Assembly (NCBI GenBank): GCA_030523765.1
Contig: JAUNHX010000026.1
Location: 1-32,634 of the forward strand
DNA: 32,634 bases
Origin: Bacteroidales bacterium
GTDB lineage: Bacteria > Bacteroidota > Bacteroidia > Bacteroidales > P3
Reading direction: 5' to 3'
Both the position numbers and the translations under genes were made by a program. The notes under the pieces were generated by a model, which saw nothing but the letters and a program-made list of their open reading frames with translations, was not told the origin of the DNA and did not search any database. Below, piece after piece: positions 16,621 through 25,269 of the stretch (its first letter is position 1; every line of letters begins with the position of its first letter).

Positions 16621-17937
16621 TTATTCGATTCGAGTTATCTGTGCACCGAGCTTTTGTAGACGTTCATCGATATGCTGATAGCCGCGATCTATCTGTTCGA
16701 TATTGTCGATACGGCTTGTACCCTGCGCACTGAGGGCTGCTATGAGAAGGGCTACACCAGCACGAATATCGGGCGACGCCATTCGCAACCCACGGAGAGG
16801 ATATGCATGATCCAGACCGATAACGGTAGCACGGTGGGGATCGCAGAGTATGATTTGGGCTCCCATATCGATCAACTTGTCGACAAAGAAGAGTCGGCTT
16901 TCAAACATCTTCTGGTGTATCAGCACACTTCCCTGTGCCTGAATAGCTACCACAAGAGCAATACTGATAAGGTCGGGGGTGAATCCTGGCCAAGGGGCAT
17001 CAGCAATAGTCATAATCGATCCATCCATAAATCGTTCAATAGTGTAGTGCTCTTGTCCAGGAATATAGAGATCATTGCCGCGCTGCCAAACCTCGATACC
17101 TAAACGGCGAAACACCTGAGGTATCATACCAAGATGTTCTACTTGAACTCCTTTGATGGTGATGTCGCTGCGGGTCATAGCAGCCATTCCGATAAAGCTT
17201 CCCACTTCAATCATATCGGGTAGTAGTCGGTGTCTGCAACCGTGAAGTTCTTTCACTCCTACAATGCGGAGCAAATTGCTGCATACCCCTTCGATATGAG
17301 CTCCCATGCTGTTGAGCATATTGCAAAGTTGGTATACATAGGGTTCGCAAGCAGCATTCAAGATAGTGGTTTCTCCTTCAGCCATAACAGCCGACATGAT
17401 GATGTTGGCAGTACCAGTAACGCTAGCTTCGTCGAGTAGCATATAGCATCCACGCAACCCATTGGGAGCCTCTACGCTATAGCCTATGCGGCGACGCTCC
17501 ACCACAGCCCCCAGTTTCTCCATACCTATAAAATGGGTATCTAAACGGCGACGACCAATCTTGTCGCCTCCAGGTTGTGGCATGAGAGCTTTGCCGAAAC
17601 GACTCAACATTGGGCCTACCAACATAATGCTACCCCTTAGGGCTGCCGCTTGGGTTACATACTCTTCAGAGGTGAGAGCCTCAAGATTAATGTTGTCAGC
17701 CTTAAAGGTATAGCTACGTTCGTTTTCGTTAACGCTGTTGCAAGTCACTTTGACACCTAGAATGCGTAGCAGTTCTATCAGTTTGTTGACATCGCGGATG
17801 TCGGGTACATTCTCTATCGTTACCTCTTCGGCAGTAAGCACTACAGCGCTAATCACTTGAAGCGCTTCGTTTTTAGCACCTTGAGGTACGATTTCGCCAT
17901 GCAGTCGGTTGCCACCTTTGATTTCGAACGAACTCAT
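16621..17937 (-). CDS. murA: UDP-N-acetylglucosamine 1-carboxyvinyltransferase (Asp active site)
   Basis: First committed step of peptidoglycan synthesis: transfers enolpyruvate from PEP to UDP-GlcNAc in the cytoplasm. The 438-residue protein has the EPSP-synthase-like double domain, with the substrate-binding PQGAKNEAL (18-26) and the active loop MPQPGGDKIGRRRLDTH (119-135). At the position of Cys115 of E. coli MurA there is Asp125. This natural Cys-to-Asp change is known in mycobacteria, chlamydiae and others and makes the enzyme insensitive to fosfomycin, which alkylates the Cys. Activity should be normal. The DUF4290 gene lies 65 nt upstream, a neighbour pair common in Bacteroidetes. Confidence 0.97.
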   Translation of the reverse strand: MSSFEIKGGNRLHGEIVPQGAKNEALQVISAVVLTAEEVTIENVPDIRDVNKLIELLRILGVKVTCNSVNENERSYTFKADNINLEALTSEEYVTQAAALRGSIMLVGPMLSRFGKALMPQPGGDKIGRRRLDTHFIGMEKLGAVVERRRIGYSVEAPNGLRGCYMLLDEASVTGTANIIMSAVMAEGETTILNAACEPYVYQLCNMLNSMGAHIEGVCSNLLRIVGVKELHGCRHRLLPDMIEVGSFIGMAAMTRSDITIKGVQVEHLGMIPQVFRRLGIEVWQRGNDLYIPGQEHYTIERFMDGSIMTIADAPWPGFTPDLISIALVVAIQAQGSVLIHQKMFESRLFFVDKLIDMGAQIILCDPHRATVIGLDHAYPLRGLRMASPDIRAGVALLIAALSAQGTSRIDNIEQIDRGYQHIDERLQKLGAQITRIE

Positions 17938-18002
17938 GATAGTTTATTAGTTTTGGTTTGTGTTTTGTTGTTTGTTGATGGTCTATGGTTGGATAACAGC
18001 GG

Positions 18003-18617
18003 TTATTGCTGACTATTGCTTTTCTTTTTCTTCTTTTTCTTCTTCTTAGTCCCCACATTCTCAGCTACAGGAGTAGGTGTGGTTTGGTAGGGGATATCCA
18101 CTTCGCTGGCGCTCAGACGACCTTTAGAGAGACGCTTCATCTGAGCCTCGAGGATGGTACTGTTCACATCGAGGTTGTAACTCAGATAAGATTTCTTTAC
18201 TTGTGCAGTAAGTAGCACTTTAAGTAACTCCTTGTCTTCGTTGTCTGGCATATCGGCTACGGCGTTAATCATATCCTCGAGGCAGCGCCCATAGTGGCGG
18301 AAGTGCATCTCGCGGCTGCTCTTATAGGCCAAACGGCGAGGCGAAAACTGTACGCTTTCGCTTCGAGTAAGAGCATAGGGGCAGTCTACATCGAGTTGCC
18401 AGTTGGACATAATCATCAGATGGTCCCACAGCTTACGGTGATAATCTTCGCTCTCTTTAGCATGAGGGTTTACCAGTTCCATCATTTTCACGATGGCTTC
18501 AGCCGCCTGAGTGCGCAGCTTTCTGTCGGGAATTGTTTTTGCGAATTCAATCATTCTATAGACGTTGCGTCCATAGTCGGTAATTTGCAGTTTGGGGCGT
18601 TTAGTATTGTATTCCAT
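18003..18617 (-). CDS. DUF4290 family protein with poly-lysine tail
   Basis: A 204-residue Bacteroidetes-specific protein of unknown function. The opening MEYNTKRPKLQITDYGRN and the segment PHAKESEDYHRKLWDHLMIM are characteristic of DUF4290. The fold appears mostly helical, with no signal peptide or membrane segment, so it is probably cytoplasmic. The C-terminus is an unusual basic tail with nine consecutive Lys followed by SNSQQ, encoded by a near-pure AAG/AAA run. This could bind nucleic acid or acidic surfaces, but may also vary in length through slippage. It is 30 nt downstream of the outer-membrane-like gene and 65 nt upstream of murA. Confidence 0.88.
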   Translation of the reverse strand: MEYNTKRPKLQITDYGRNVYRMIEFAKTIPDRKLRTQAAEAIVKMMELVNPHAKESEDYHRKLWDHLMIMSNWQLDVDCPYALTRSESVQFSPRRLAYKSSREMHFRHYGRCLEDMINAVADMPDNEDKELLKVLLTAQVKKSYLSYNLDVNSTILEAQMKRLSKGRLSASEVDIPYQTTPTPVAENVGTKKKKKKKKKSNSQQ

Positions 18618-18647
18618 GTTTTCTTTTTATCGAGGTTGAAGGTGGGG

Positions 18648-19316
18648 TTAGAAACCGTAGCCGGCAAATCCTTGCCCGATGCCCATAGGCCAGCCGTAAC
18701 CGTAGGAGAAGGGTTGGCCCCATCCATAATAGTATGGGTTATCCCACATCATCCGTCCCAAAGCTCCGTTGTTGTCGTAGAAAAGACCTACGTGGAGCGA
18801 CAAATAATTGTTGTCATTGAGTCGGTAGTGCATCGTAGCCGAAACGCCATAAGCTTCAAGGTTATAAGGGGTGTTGCTCCACAGCGGGTCGGTTTGTCCA
18901 CCTAGATAGAAGGCGGAAGCAGAGAAAAGGAGGTTGTTGTGCTGATACTCTGTGCCTACAGCCACAGCGGCAGCAGTACTGCTGTTTTTGCGAGGAGCCA
19001 AACTGCGAGGCTGTTGACGAGTAGCAATATCAATATCGTTCACCACAGCGAATCCTGCTTTGAGTGTCCACTTATCATTGAGTTGATAGCGAATGGTGGG
19101 ATTGATAGCAGTATAACTGTGCACCTCACCCCATCCTGAAGCTATTCCGGCCATCACTTGACCGTGTACTTGCAGTCGTTCAGTGCTATCGGCAGCAGAT
19201 ACGTTATTGTATGTAGGGTTGTTGTAGGGTGAATAATAACGATACTGTGCCCATCCCATCAGCGAGGGTAGTAGACATAGCACGAAGATAATATTTTTAC
19301 AGTTCTTAGTCAGCAT
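18648..19316 (-). CDS. Predicted outer-membrane beta-barrel protein, function unknown
   Basis: I do not recognise a characterised family. With ATG 19316 as start the protein has 222 residues. That start has an AGAAGGA sequence about 10 nt upstream, and a GTG ten codons earlier lies inside a palindrome and is less likely. The first 24 residues are a signal peptide (hydrophobic IIFVLCLLPSLMGWAQ). The rest alternates polar and aromatic residues in strand-like pieces, for example TLKAGFAVVND, TAAAVAVGTEYQHNNLLFSA and YLSLHVGLFYD, which suggests a small porin-like barrel or a periplasmic protein. The C-terminus is rich in Gly, Tyr and Trp (YYYGWGQPFSYGYGW). It may be the first gene of the minus-strand run that continues into DUF4290 and murA. 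Confidence 0.7.
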   Translation of the reverse strand: MLTKNCKNIIFVLCLLPSLMGWAQYRYYSPYNNPTYNNVSAADSTERLQVHGQVMAGIASGWGEVHSYTAINPTIRYQLNDKWTLKAGFAVVNDIDIATRQQPRSLAPRKNSSTAAAVAVGTEYQHNNLLFSASAFYLGGQTDPLWSNTPYNLEAYGVSATMHYRLNDNNYLSLHVGLFYDNNGALGRMMWDNPYYYGWGQPFSYGYGWPMGIGQGFAGYGF

Positions 19317-19339
19317 CTGATTCCTTCTTTTAGATAGAA

Positions 19340-19358
19340 AAAACACTTTTAGTGTTTT
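19340..19358. other. AT-rich palindrome in the upstream region
   Basis: AAAACACT and AGTGTTTT (19340-19347 and 19351-19358) form a perfect 8-bp inverted repeat with a TTT loop, about 25-45 nt before the ATG at 19316. It could be an operator or an mRNA leader hairpin. Confidence 0.45.
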
Positions 19359-19417
19359 CTAATAACGCTTATTGTTCTGTATTATTGTACCTATTAGTAA
19401 AAAAGTTTCTCACCCCT

Positions 19418-19456
19418 AAAAAAAGCAATCCGCCTTCGTCAACGAAAGCGGATTGC
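19418..19456 (-). terminator. Intrinsic terminator of the C69 dipeptidase gene
   Basis: Read on the minus strand, GCAATCCGC pairs with GCGGATTGC (19448-19456 with 19425-19433). The inner part CTTTCG/CGAAG extends the stem with one bulge, and the structure is followed by seven T (19424-19418). It lies about 70 nt after the dipeptidase stop codon. Confidence 0.92.
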
Positions 19457-19524
19457 AGACTGTGATGACTATAATGGTTGGTGGTTTAAAAACCACCGTA
19501 GTCATATGATAGTGAGGGTAATGA

Positions 19525-21276
19525 TTATTTCTCAATTACTACATCACCGTGATCTTTCACAATAGCGCGATAGAAGCTATCGGGATATTTAGGCTGGTTG
19601 GGAAAAGCAGCCATATTGTTTTCGGTGCGTTCAAACTTACCGTTCTTTTCTTTCTTAACGTTACCGTCAATGTATTTAACCAGCAGATACTGATCCAGTT
19701 GGTTCCAACGGTGCATCATCTGGTTGGCACGACCATTGCTAAAACTGTTCAGTTTGTCGGTGAGAGCGGGGTCTTGCAGATTCTTCACGTTCTCATCGTT
19801 GGTTTTCACCTGATTGATGAAAGAGGACTCCAGTTCGTACTGCACTTTCTGCAAATCAACAATCATATCTTTGTAGCGGCTATAAACGAAGTTGGTAACG
19901 CGGTTGAAGAGCCAGAACGCTGAGGTGGGGCTATAGGTAAGCATATCGCCATTGCCTTCGCGGAAGCATTCGGGAATCTCGGTGATGCCGCAATACATGG
20001 GACAGTAGCATGTGCTATAGGTATCGTCAACACCAAACCACAGGATACCACCCACCTTGTTGGGCAGCCAGCTACGGCACTGAGCTACAAATGAGAAGCC
20101 GGTTTGCTGGGTGCTAGTAGCACGCTCGTGGACATATTTTTTGCCATCAACCTCGAAGCCCATAGGACGCCAACGATAGGGACAAGCGAAGGGGCCAGCG
20201 CCCACATCCTGAGTCATATCCATACGGGTACCTTCATAGTGGTCGCGCATCAGATTCATTACATCTTGTACCGAAACTTTGTGGTCGGGTTTAATCCAGA
20301 GAGGCATACGATTACTAGTGTTCCAACCCATAGCATAGTCTTCATACTGTTCCATACTCTTGTTGATGCGACGGAACATAGCGTAAACGCGAGCATCGCA
20401 ACCGCGAATACCGCTAAAGGTTAGAGGAGCATAGGTATCGGTAAACGAGAAGTCGGCATCTTTTCCGTTGTACCAGCCTTTCATGCGGGCAAACGAGATA
20501 ACATCGTGCGAATAAACACACTCTACTTCAGGATCGAAGATATGGCTCATATTCTTGCTGCTGATAGCTTTCCACGAACCCTTTACCTCTTGGGGGAAAG
20601 TGGTGATACGTGCTTGGTTAGCGTGACCACACACATAGCCATCGGGAACGCGACGGGCCACCCAAACGGCACCCTCTTTGAATCCTTTGTAGGCTTTCTT
20701 CAGCGTTACTTTACCCCGAATGGTATCATATTCAGCAACACTTTTACCAATCAGATCCATCACCCATACTTCGTTGGGATCGCAAATCGAGAACGATTCA
20801 CCTTCGCTGCAATAACCATAGGTATCTACCAACTCAGCCATCACTTTGATTGCTTCGCGAGCATTCTTAGCGCGTTGCAGTGTAACATAGATGAGACTAC
20901 CGTAGTCTATACCCTTTACTGGTTTATTCCAGCACTCTTCACGACCACCGAAGGTGGTTTCGCCAATAGCCAATTGGTGCTCATTCATGTTGCCTACCAC
21001 ACTGTAGGTGTGGGCCACTTGAGGAATTTGGAACAGCGGTTTGCCCGTATCCCATTCTACTAGCATAAACATCGTGCCAGCAGGGTAGTTGGCAGCTTTG
21101 CGATAATAGAGTTCGCCATACAGCGTATGCGAGTCGGCAGCATAGGTAATCATCGTTGAGCCGTCGGTGGTGGCTCCTTTAGTAAAGAGGAAGTTGGTAC
21201 AGGCGTTGCCCAGATTGGAAACCAACAGGCTAGCACCCAGCACTCCCATTGCAATAATACTTTTAAGACCTTTCAT
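19525..21276 (-). CDS. Secreted C69-family dipeptidase
   Basis: Exported peptidase of the Ntn-hydrolase C69/U34 group (PepD-like), which releases dipeptides or splits them, relevant to peptide feeding. The 583-residue precursor has a signal peptide ending at GNA; cleavage before Cys26 exposes the nucleophile in CTNFLFTKGATTDGS, the typical start of mature C69 enzymes. The segments GNMNEHQLAIGETTFGGR and EGESFSICDPNEVWVMDLIG match the family core. The C-terminal third (after about residue 470) is helical and less conserved. The gene stands alone, with a clear promoter upstream (21333-21362) and a terminator downstream. Confidence 0.92.
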   Translation of the reverse strand: MKGLKSIIAMGVLGASLLVSNLGNACTNFLFTKGATTDGSTMITYAADSHTLYGELYYRKAANYPAGTMFMLVEWDTGKPLFQIPQVAHTYSVVGNMNEHQLAIGETTFGGREECWNKPVKGIDYGSLIYVTLQRAKNAREAIKVMAELVDTYGYCSEGESFSICDPNEVWVMDLIGKSVAEYDTIRGKVTLKKAYKGFKEGAVWVARRVPDGYVCGHANQARITTFPQEVKGSWKAISSKNMSHIFDPEVECVYSHDVISFARMKGWYNGKDADFSFTDTYAPLTFSGIRGCDARVYAMFRRINKSMEQYEDYAMGWNTSNRMPLWIKPDHKVSVQDVMNLMRDHYEGTRMDMTQDVGAGPFACPYRWRPMGFEVDGKKYVHERATSTQQTGFSFVAQCRSWLPNKVGGILWFGVDDTYSTCYCPMYCGITEIPECFREGNGDMLTYSPTSAFWLFNRVTNFVYSRYKDMIVDLQKVQYELESSFINQVKTNDENVKNLQDPALTDKLNSFSNGRANQMMHRWNQLDQYLLVKYIDGNVKKEKNGKFERTENNMAAFPNQPKYPDSFYRAIVKDHGDVVIEK

Positions 21277-21332
21277 TGTATTTCATTTATTATTAATAAT
21301 CTACGTCTTCCCCCTGCAATAAGGAGGAAATG

Positions 21333-21362
21333 CAAAGATACAACTTTTTTCTGACTGTGCAA
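21333..21362 (-). promoter_or_regulatory. Bacteroidota promoter of the C69 dipeptidase
   Basis: On the minus strand: TTG (21362-21360), exactly 19 nt of spacer, then TATCTTTG (21340-21333). This is a full match to TTG-N19-TAnnTTTG and gives a leader of about 50 nt. Confidence 0.85.
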
Positions 21363-21426
21363 CAATTAATGTTGACAGCGAGCGTGAGCTATCTGAATAT
21401 AAGCGGAATAGGAGCCTTAACAGCTA

Positions 21427-22707
21427 CTAGTTAGCGTTGCGATTCAAATCGTCGCGATACTTGCTCGGGGTAGTGTTGAATTTCCTAGAAAAAGCCTTAT
21501 AGAAAGTGGTGCGCGATCCAAATCCGCTGCGGGCAGCAATTAGGTCGATACTAGTGTCGGCGTTCTGTCTCATCAAATCGACAGCATACTTCATACGCAG
21601 ATCCTCAATATACTCGTAAAACGAAGTGTTACGACTGCTAAAATAGTTGCTCAGATAGGTTCTATTGGTCTCAATTTTGAGGGCCAAATCGCGTATATTG
21701 AGATCGGACTGTAAGAAGAAAGGTTCGCGCTGCTCCAACTTATCGAGTGCTTGCTCTATCCGGTCAAATACTGCCTGTGTGGTCTCAGTGGGTTCGCTGC
21801 TCACTGTAGTACTTTCAATCGGTTTAGCTTCACCACTTTCAACAGGTTGGGCCTCTTGTTTGGGGCTACTCTCCGTAATGGGTTTAGGACTTTCTTGCAC
21901 TATTGGTTTTGGTGCATTTTGATTCAACTCGCAGGGCGTTGATGCAACCGCAGCGGGTTCCGTTAAGCCGCCCGCCATTTTGTCCGGACGAGCCTTTTGG
22001 GCAGGACCTATCGCCGGTGGTTCTACTGATTTCTCGTATTCATACACATCGAAATAGGAGAAATGGTTGTATAAGTAGGCAAAAATAAGAAATCCTGGAA
22101 TGTAAATGATAATATCAAGGCTGATGGTAATAGAAATACCAGGCGTTATCATATTGCGAGCACACCATAAAAGGATAACAGCCAAAATGATGACGCTCCA
22201 CACATTCAGCCAACCGAAATCAGACTGCTCCGTATTGGATAGATATTCGTGTAGGTGGATATTGTATTCCTTTACGCTGATTATCATCATGCGAGCCCAT
22301 AAGATAGCTATCACAGCAATGATACCTAGCAGCGTTATGTCAACCGCACGAGGCACAGCAGGTAGGTTCGACAAGATGGAATAGAGTATAATAGGGATGC
22401 TGATATAGAGGGGATAGAGTCGTTTCCATCGATGATTGATATGGGCCAATCGTACCGATGCCAACATCACCACAGGCATTCCTAGATTGTTGAGAGTGTC
22501 GCGCACTATGCACCAATGGATTTCATTCCAATAATGCGTAAGCGAGGGAAGATAAAAGAAGTAAAGCGAGCCCCAATAAAATAGTACCAATTCGTACCAA
22601 CAATAAGGGAATTTGAATTTGTTCTTGAAAATAAGCAGCAATCCACATGTGTAGAAAAACGACACAATCAATCCCGAATAGAAATATAAAAAATCGCTCT
22701 GGCTCAT
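21427..22707 (-). CDS. Membrane-anchored AraC-family regulator
   Basis: The 426-residue protein joins a multi-pass membrane domain (residues 1 to about 225, six or seven hydrophobic segments) to a Pro/Glu/Ser-rich linker (about 228-310, many PKP, ESSP, PVES pieces). A C-terminal AraC-type double helix-turn-helix follows (about 325-420). The DNA-binding part shows LNIRDLALKIETNRTYLSNYF and SIDLIAARSGFGSRTTFYKAF with the closing FNTTPSKYRDDL, all normal for AraC proteins. The membrane part probably senses a signal in or outside the inner membrane and the linker lets the domain reach DNA. Similar membrane-bound AraC proteins are common in Bacteroidetes. The targets are unknown; the C69 dipeptidase just downstream is one candidate. 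Confidence 0.9.
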   Translation of the reverse strand: MSQSDFLYFYSGLIVSFFYTCGLLLIFKNKFKFPYCWYELVLFYWGSLYFFYLPSLTHYWNEIHWCIVRDTLNNLGMPVVMLASVRLAHINHRWKRLYPLYISIPIILYSILSNLPAVPRAVDITLLGIIAVIAILWARMMIISVKEYNIHLHEYLSNTEQSDFGWLNVWSVIILAVILLWCARNMITPGISITISLDIIIYIPGFLIFAYLYNHFSYFDVYEYEKSVEPPAIGPAQKARPDKMAGGLTEPAAVASTPCELNQNAPKPIVQESPKPITESSPKQEAQPVESGEAKPIESTTVSSEPTETTQAVFDRIEQALDKLEQREPFFLQSDLNIRDLALKIETNRTYLSNYFSSRNTSFYEYIEDLRMKYAVDLMRQNADTSIDLIAARSGFGSRTTFYKAFSRKFNTTPSKYRDDLNRNAN

Positions 22708-22884
22708 CTTGTTTAAAATTTTGTTACATATTTATTTAACCATACATTGTACTTGTTGTTTTGTTGTTGTAAACCCCTTTGGATGGGGTGCTAGTCGAAT
22801 GTGAGTTGTGTTTGTTGTTTGTCCCCCTTGTTTATAGGGAATGTGGGGTCATTCGTGCTTTGCCCCACCGAAATCATAGTGTCC

Positions 22885-23949
22885 TCAAATAATCATGCCG
22901 CTGGCCACAACCAAATGGGCATCATTATCGTAAATTACCCCATACTGCCCTGCAGCAATACCCTGTATAGGATCGTCGCTCACAATACGGTAACGGTCGC
23001 CTCCCATAGGCGAGAGGTGTCCCTGATGGAACTCAGGCGTATGCCTTATCTTGAATTTCACATCGAGGGTATCGAACGTGCCCCATATATCTTTCGACAG
23101 GTATTGGAAACCAGCCAAATCGATAATGGTTCCATACTGCGTTTCTGGATCGTAGCCCTGCGAAACATAGAGCACATTCTCATCGATATCTTTCTTCACC
23201 ACAAACCACGGGCCGCCACTCAGATAGAGACCTTTACGCTGACCTATCGTGTGAAACCAATAGCCCCGATGAGTACCCAAAATACGCCCTGTCTCTAGCT
23301 CTACAATCTTTCCCTCCCGTTCACCCAAATAACGGCGCAGAAAGTCGTTGTAGTTAATCTTGCCTAAGAAACAGATACCCTGACTGTCTTTCCGCTCAGC
23401 GCTAGGCAGTTGCGCCCTACGAGCTATCTCTCTTACCTCGCTTTTCATCATATGCCCTATAGGGAACATAAGTTTGCTGATTTGGGCAAAATTCAGTTGA
23501 GCTAGAAAATCAGTCTGATCCTTTACCGGATCTTTGGCAGTAGCCAAGAAGGGAGTTCCCTCCACGTTAGCAATCGTAGCATAATGACCTGTAGCAATCT
23601 TATCGAAGTCTTTCCCCCAACGTTGGTTGAAGGCTCCAAACTTGATCATCTTGTTGCACATCATGTCGGGATTGGGAGTAAGACCGCGCCGCACCGAATC
23701 GATGGTGTAGGAAACCACATTGTCCCAGTATTCCTGATGTAGCGAAACTTCCTCAAAGCGACATCCGTATTTGCGGGCAATATAGGAGGTAATCTCAATA
23801 TCCTCTTCGGCCGGACAGTCAATATAACCCTCCTCATCCTCCATTCCTATGCGGATATAGAAAAGGGTAGGATCGTAGCCCTGCTCTTTGAGTAGATGAA
23901 CCACAACGCTGCTATCTACTCCACCCGATACTAATGCTGCTATTTCCAT
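22885..23949 (-). CDS. mnmA: tRNA-specific 2-thiouridylase
   Basis: Adds sulfur at C2 of the wobble uridine U34 in tRNAs for Lys, Glu and Gln. The 354-residue protein starts with the PP-loop SGGVDSS (8-14), which binds ATP. The catalytic Cys98 lies in [13 protein letters not shown] (93-105) and the partner Cys193 in SQGICFLGK (189-197); GHYATI (121-126) and [14 protein letters not shown] are also family marks. All key residues are intact. It is the last gene of a tight operon, 11 nt after the thioesterase gene, which follows the MBL hydrolase gene by 13 nt. Confidence 0.96.
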   Translation of the reverse strand: MEIAALVSGGVDSSVVVHLLKEQGYDPTLFYIRIGMEDEEGYIDCPAEEDIEITSYIARKYGCRFEEVSLHQEYWDNVVSYTIDSVRRGLTPNPDMMCNKMIKFGAFNQRWGKDFDKIATGHYATIANVEGTPFLATAKDPVKDQTDFLAQLNFAQISKLMFPIGHMMKSEVREIARRAQLPSAERKDSQGICFLGKINYNDFLRRYLGEREGKIVELETGRILGTHRGYWFHTIGQRKGLYLSGGPWFVVKKDIDENVLYVSQGYDPETQYGTIIDLAGFQYLSKDIWGTFDTLDVKFKIRHTPEFHQGHLSPMGGDRYRIVSDDPIQGIAAGQYGVIYDNDAHLVVASGMII

Positions 23950-23960
23950 CGTGTTGGGTA

Positions 23961-24359
23961 TTATTTGATAACCGACGACTTCCCGTCCACTTTGGCTTGA
24001 AATTTCGCACTATCGATGATAAATCGCTCGTGGCGACCGTTACCTATCAGCTCCACCTCGTCGTAAACACGAACCTCAAACACCAATCGGCGACGATCAA
24101 TCTCCACTAGTTCGCTCTCGCAACGCACTTTCATCCCTACGGGAGTAGCAGCGCTATGGGCCACATCGATATGGGTACCTACGGTGCTTTGTCCCTCCTC
24201 CAAATAGGGGGTCATCCCCTCAGAGCAGGTGCTCTCCATCAGTGAAATCATCATAGGGGTAGCAAACACACGTGCCAATCCGCTACCAATATGGGCTGCG
24301 GTCAGTTCTTCAGTTACAATGAGTTGTTTTTCGTTTTTTATTCCTGGGGTTATAGTCAT
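23961..24359 (-). CDS. Hotdog-fold thioesterase (FlK-like)
   Basis: A 132-residue single hotdog domain related to fluoroacetyl-CoA thioesterase. The family's catalytic triad positions are present as T34 (in ATPMM), E42 (in LMESTC) and H68 (in [14 protein letters not shown]). The FlK subgroup includes many general thioesterases, so the natural substrate is not known; a short acyl-CoA is likely. It is cytoplasmic. It overlaps nothing but sits 13 nt after the MBL gene and 11 nt before mnmA, so all three share a transcript. Confidence 0.85.
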   Translation of the reverse strand: MTITPGIKNEKQLIVTEELTAAHIGSGLARVFATPMMISLMESTCSEGMTPYLEEGQSTVGTHIDVAHSAATPVGMKVRCESELVEIDRRRLVFEVRVYDEVELIGNGRHERFIIDSAKFQAKVDGKSSVIK

Positions 24360-24372
24360 ACTGCAAGAAGAA

Positions 24373-25167
24373 TTAATTGTTGGTTGGTGATGGGGTTGTA
24401 CAGCTGTTCAAAAACTGCGATGCTGTTTGCTGATCGCTGTGGGGCGGATAGTGGAAGGTAGTGCGAGGAAACATCTCCTCCAGTATAGCCAACCCTTGCT
24501 CTACACTTGTAGCATCATCCCAATAGTGCATCGGGTAAAAATGGTGACTTTCAACGTTGAAAAGCCATTGCTGAGGTCCCCTTAACATCTGTCCTTCTAG
24601 GCGGGGATCAACAGGGAAGAACACATAATCGATAGCCGAATAGCGTTTCCTAATGTCGCGGGCCACAGCTAAGAAAATACCCTCCATTTCTTCGTTGCTC
24701 ACTTTCACTTGATCGTTGTTGTCGGCAAAATACCAATTGTTGTTGTCGCCAGCGTGGTAGAGGGTAGTCCCATCAGCCAATTCGGTAACGGTGCTCACCC
24801 CCACATCGGTCGAGTGATAGAAGGTCACCTTCAAGAACTCATCCTCATAGAATTCGTCAAAACGCATAATGCAAGTAGGCAATTGTTTGTTGACGCGACG
24901 CCGTTTCACAGTATCGTAACTCAACAGTAGTCGCGGCTGTCTATGTGCTTTCTCCGAAGGGTTCTTTGCGTACCATTCAATCACCTCGGGGTTGTAATGA
25001 TCCTCGTGGAAGTGCGAAACAATGAAATAAACCTGTTTGTCTGTAGTGTCGAGTAGATGATGCAGCTGTTGGTCGGGAGTATCTTTCCAATAGTCGTAAA
25101 CCAACATTATTTCGTCATTTTCAACGACGAAACAACTGTGGTAAATGTATGTAATATTCACTCCCAT
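24373..25167 (-). CDS. MBL-fold metal-dependent hydrolase
   Basis: A 264-residue cytoplasmic metallo-beta-lactamase-fold protein. The metal motif is SHFHEDH (51-57: H52, H54, D56, H57), and a later ligand is D141 in YHAGDNNNW. The start NITYIYHSCFVVE, which resembles the UlaG/RNase-Z-like small-molecule hydrolases, suggests a phosphodiester or lactone substrate, but I cannot say which. No extra domain is attached. It is the first gene of the operon with the thioesterase and mnmA, with a promoter at 25206-25240. Confidence 0.87.
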   Translation of the reverse strand: MGVNITYIYHSCFVVENDEIMLVYDYWKDTPDQQLHHLLDTTDKQVYFIVSHFHEDHYNPEVIEWYAKNPSEKAHRQPRLLLSYDTVKRRRVNKQLPTCIMRFDEFYEDEFLKVTFYHSTDVGVSTVTELADGTTLYHAGDNNNWYFADNNDQVKVSNEEMEGIFLAVARDIRKRYSAIDYVFFPVDPRLEGQMLRGPQQWLFNVESHHFYPMHYWDDATSVEQGLAILEEMFPRTTFHYPPHSDQQTASQFLNSCTTPSPTNN

Positions 25168-25205
25168 AGTTAATTAAGCTTACAGAGCGATTTCTTTTCG
25201 CTTTG

Positions 25206-25240
25206 CAAATATAGTAATATTTTTATTTATGACGGCAAAA
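25206..25240 (-). promoter_or_regulatory. Promoter of the MBL-thioesterase-mnmA operon
   Basis: On the minus strand TATATTTG (25213-25206) matches TAnnTTTG; TTTTG (25240-25236) lies 22 nt upstream, slightly longer than the usual 19. A second -7-like TATCTTTG (25259-25252) is further upstream and may be a tandem start. Confidence 0.6.
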
Positions 25241-25269
25241 TTCATTCCGTCCAAAGATACCCAATGGGT

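Noticed and set aside
22773..22789. ACCCC/GGGGT stem after mnmA
   Set aside because: Only 5 bp with no T-tract; too weak to call a terminator.
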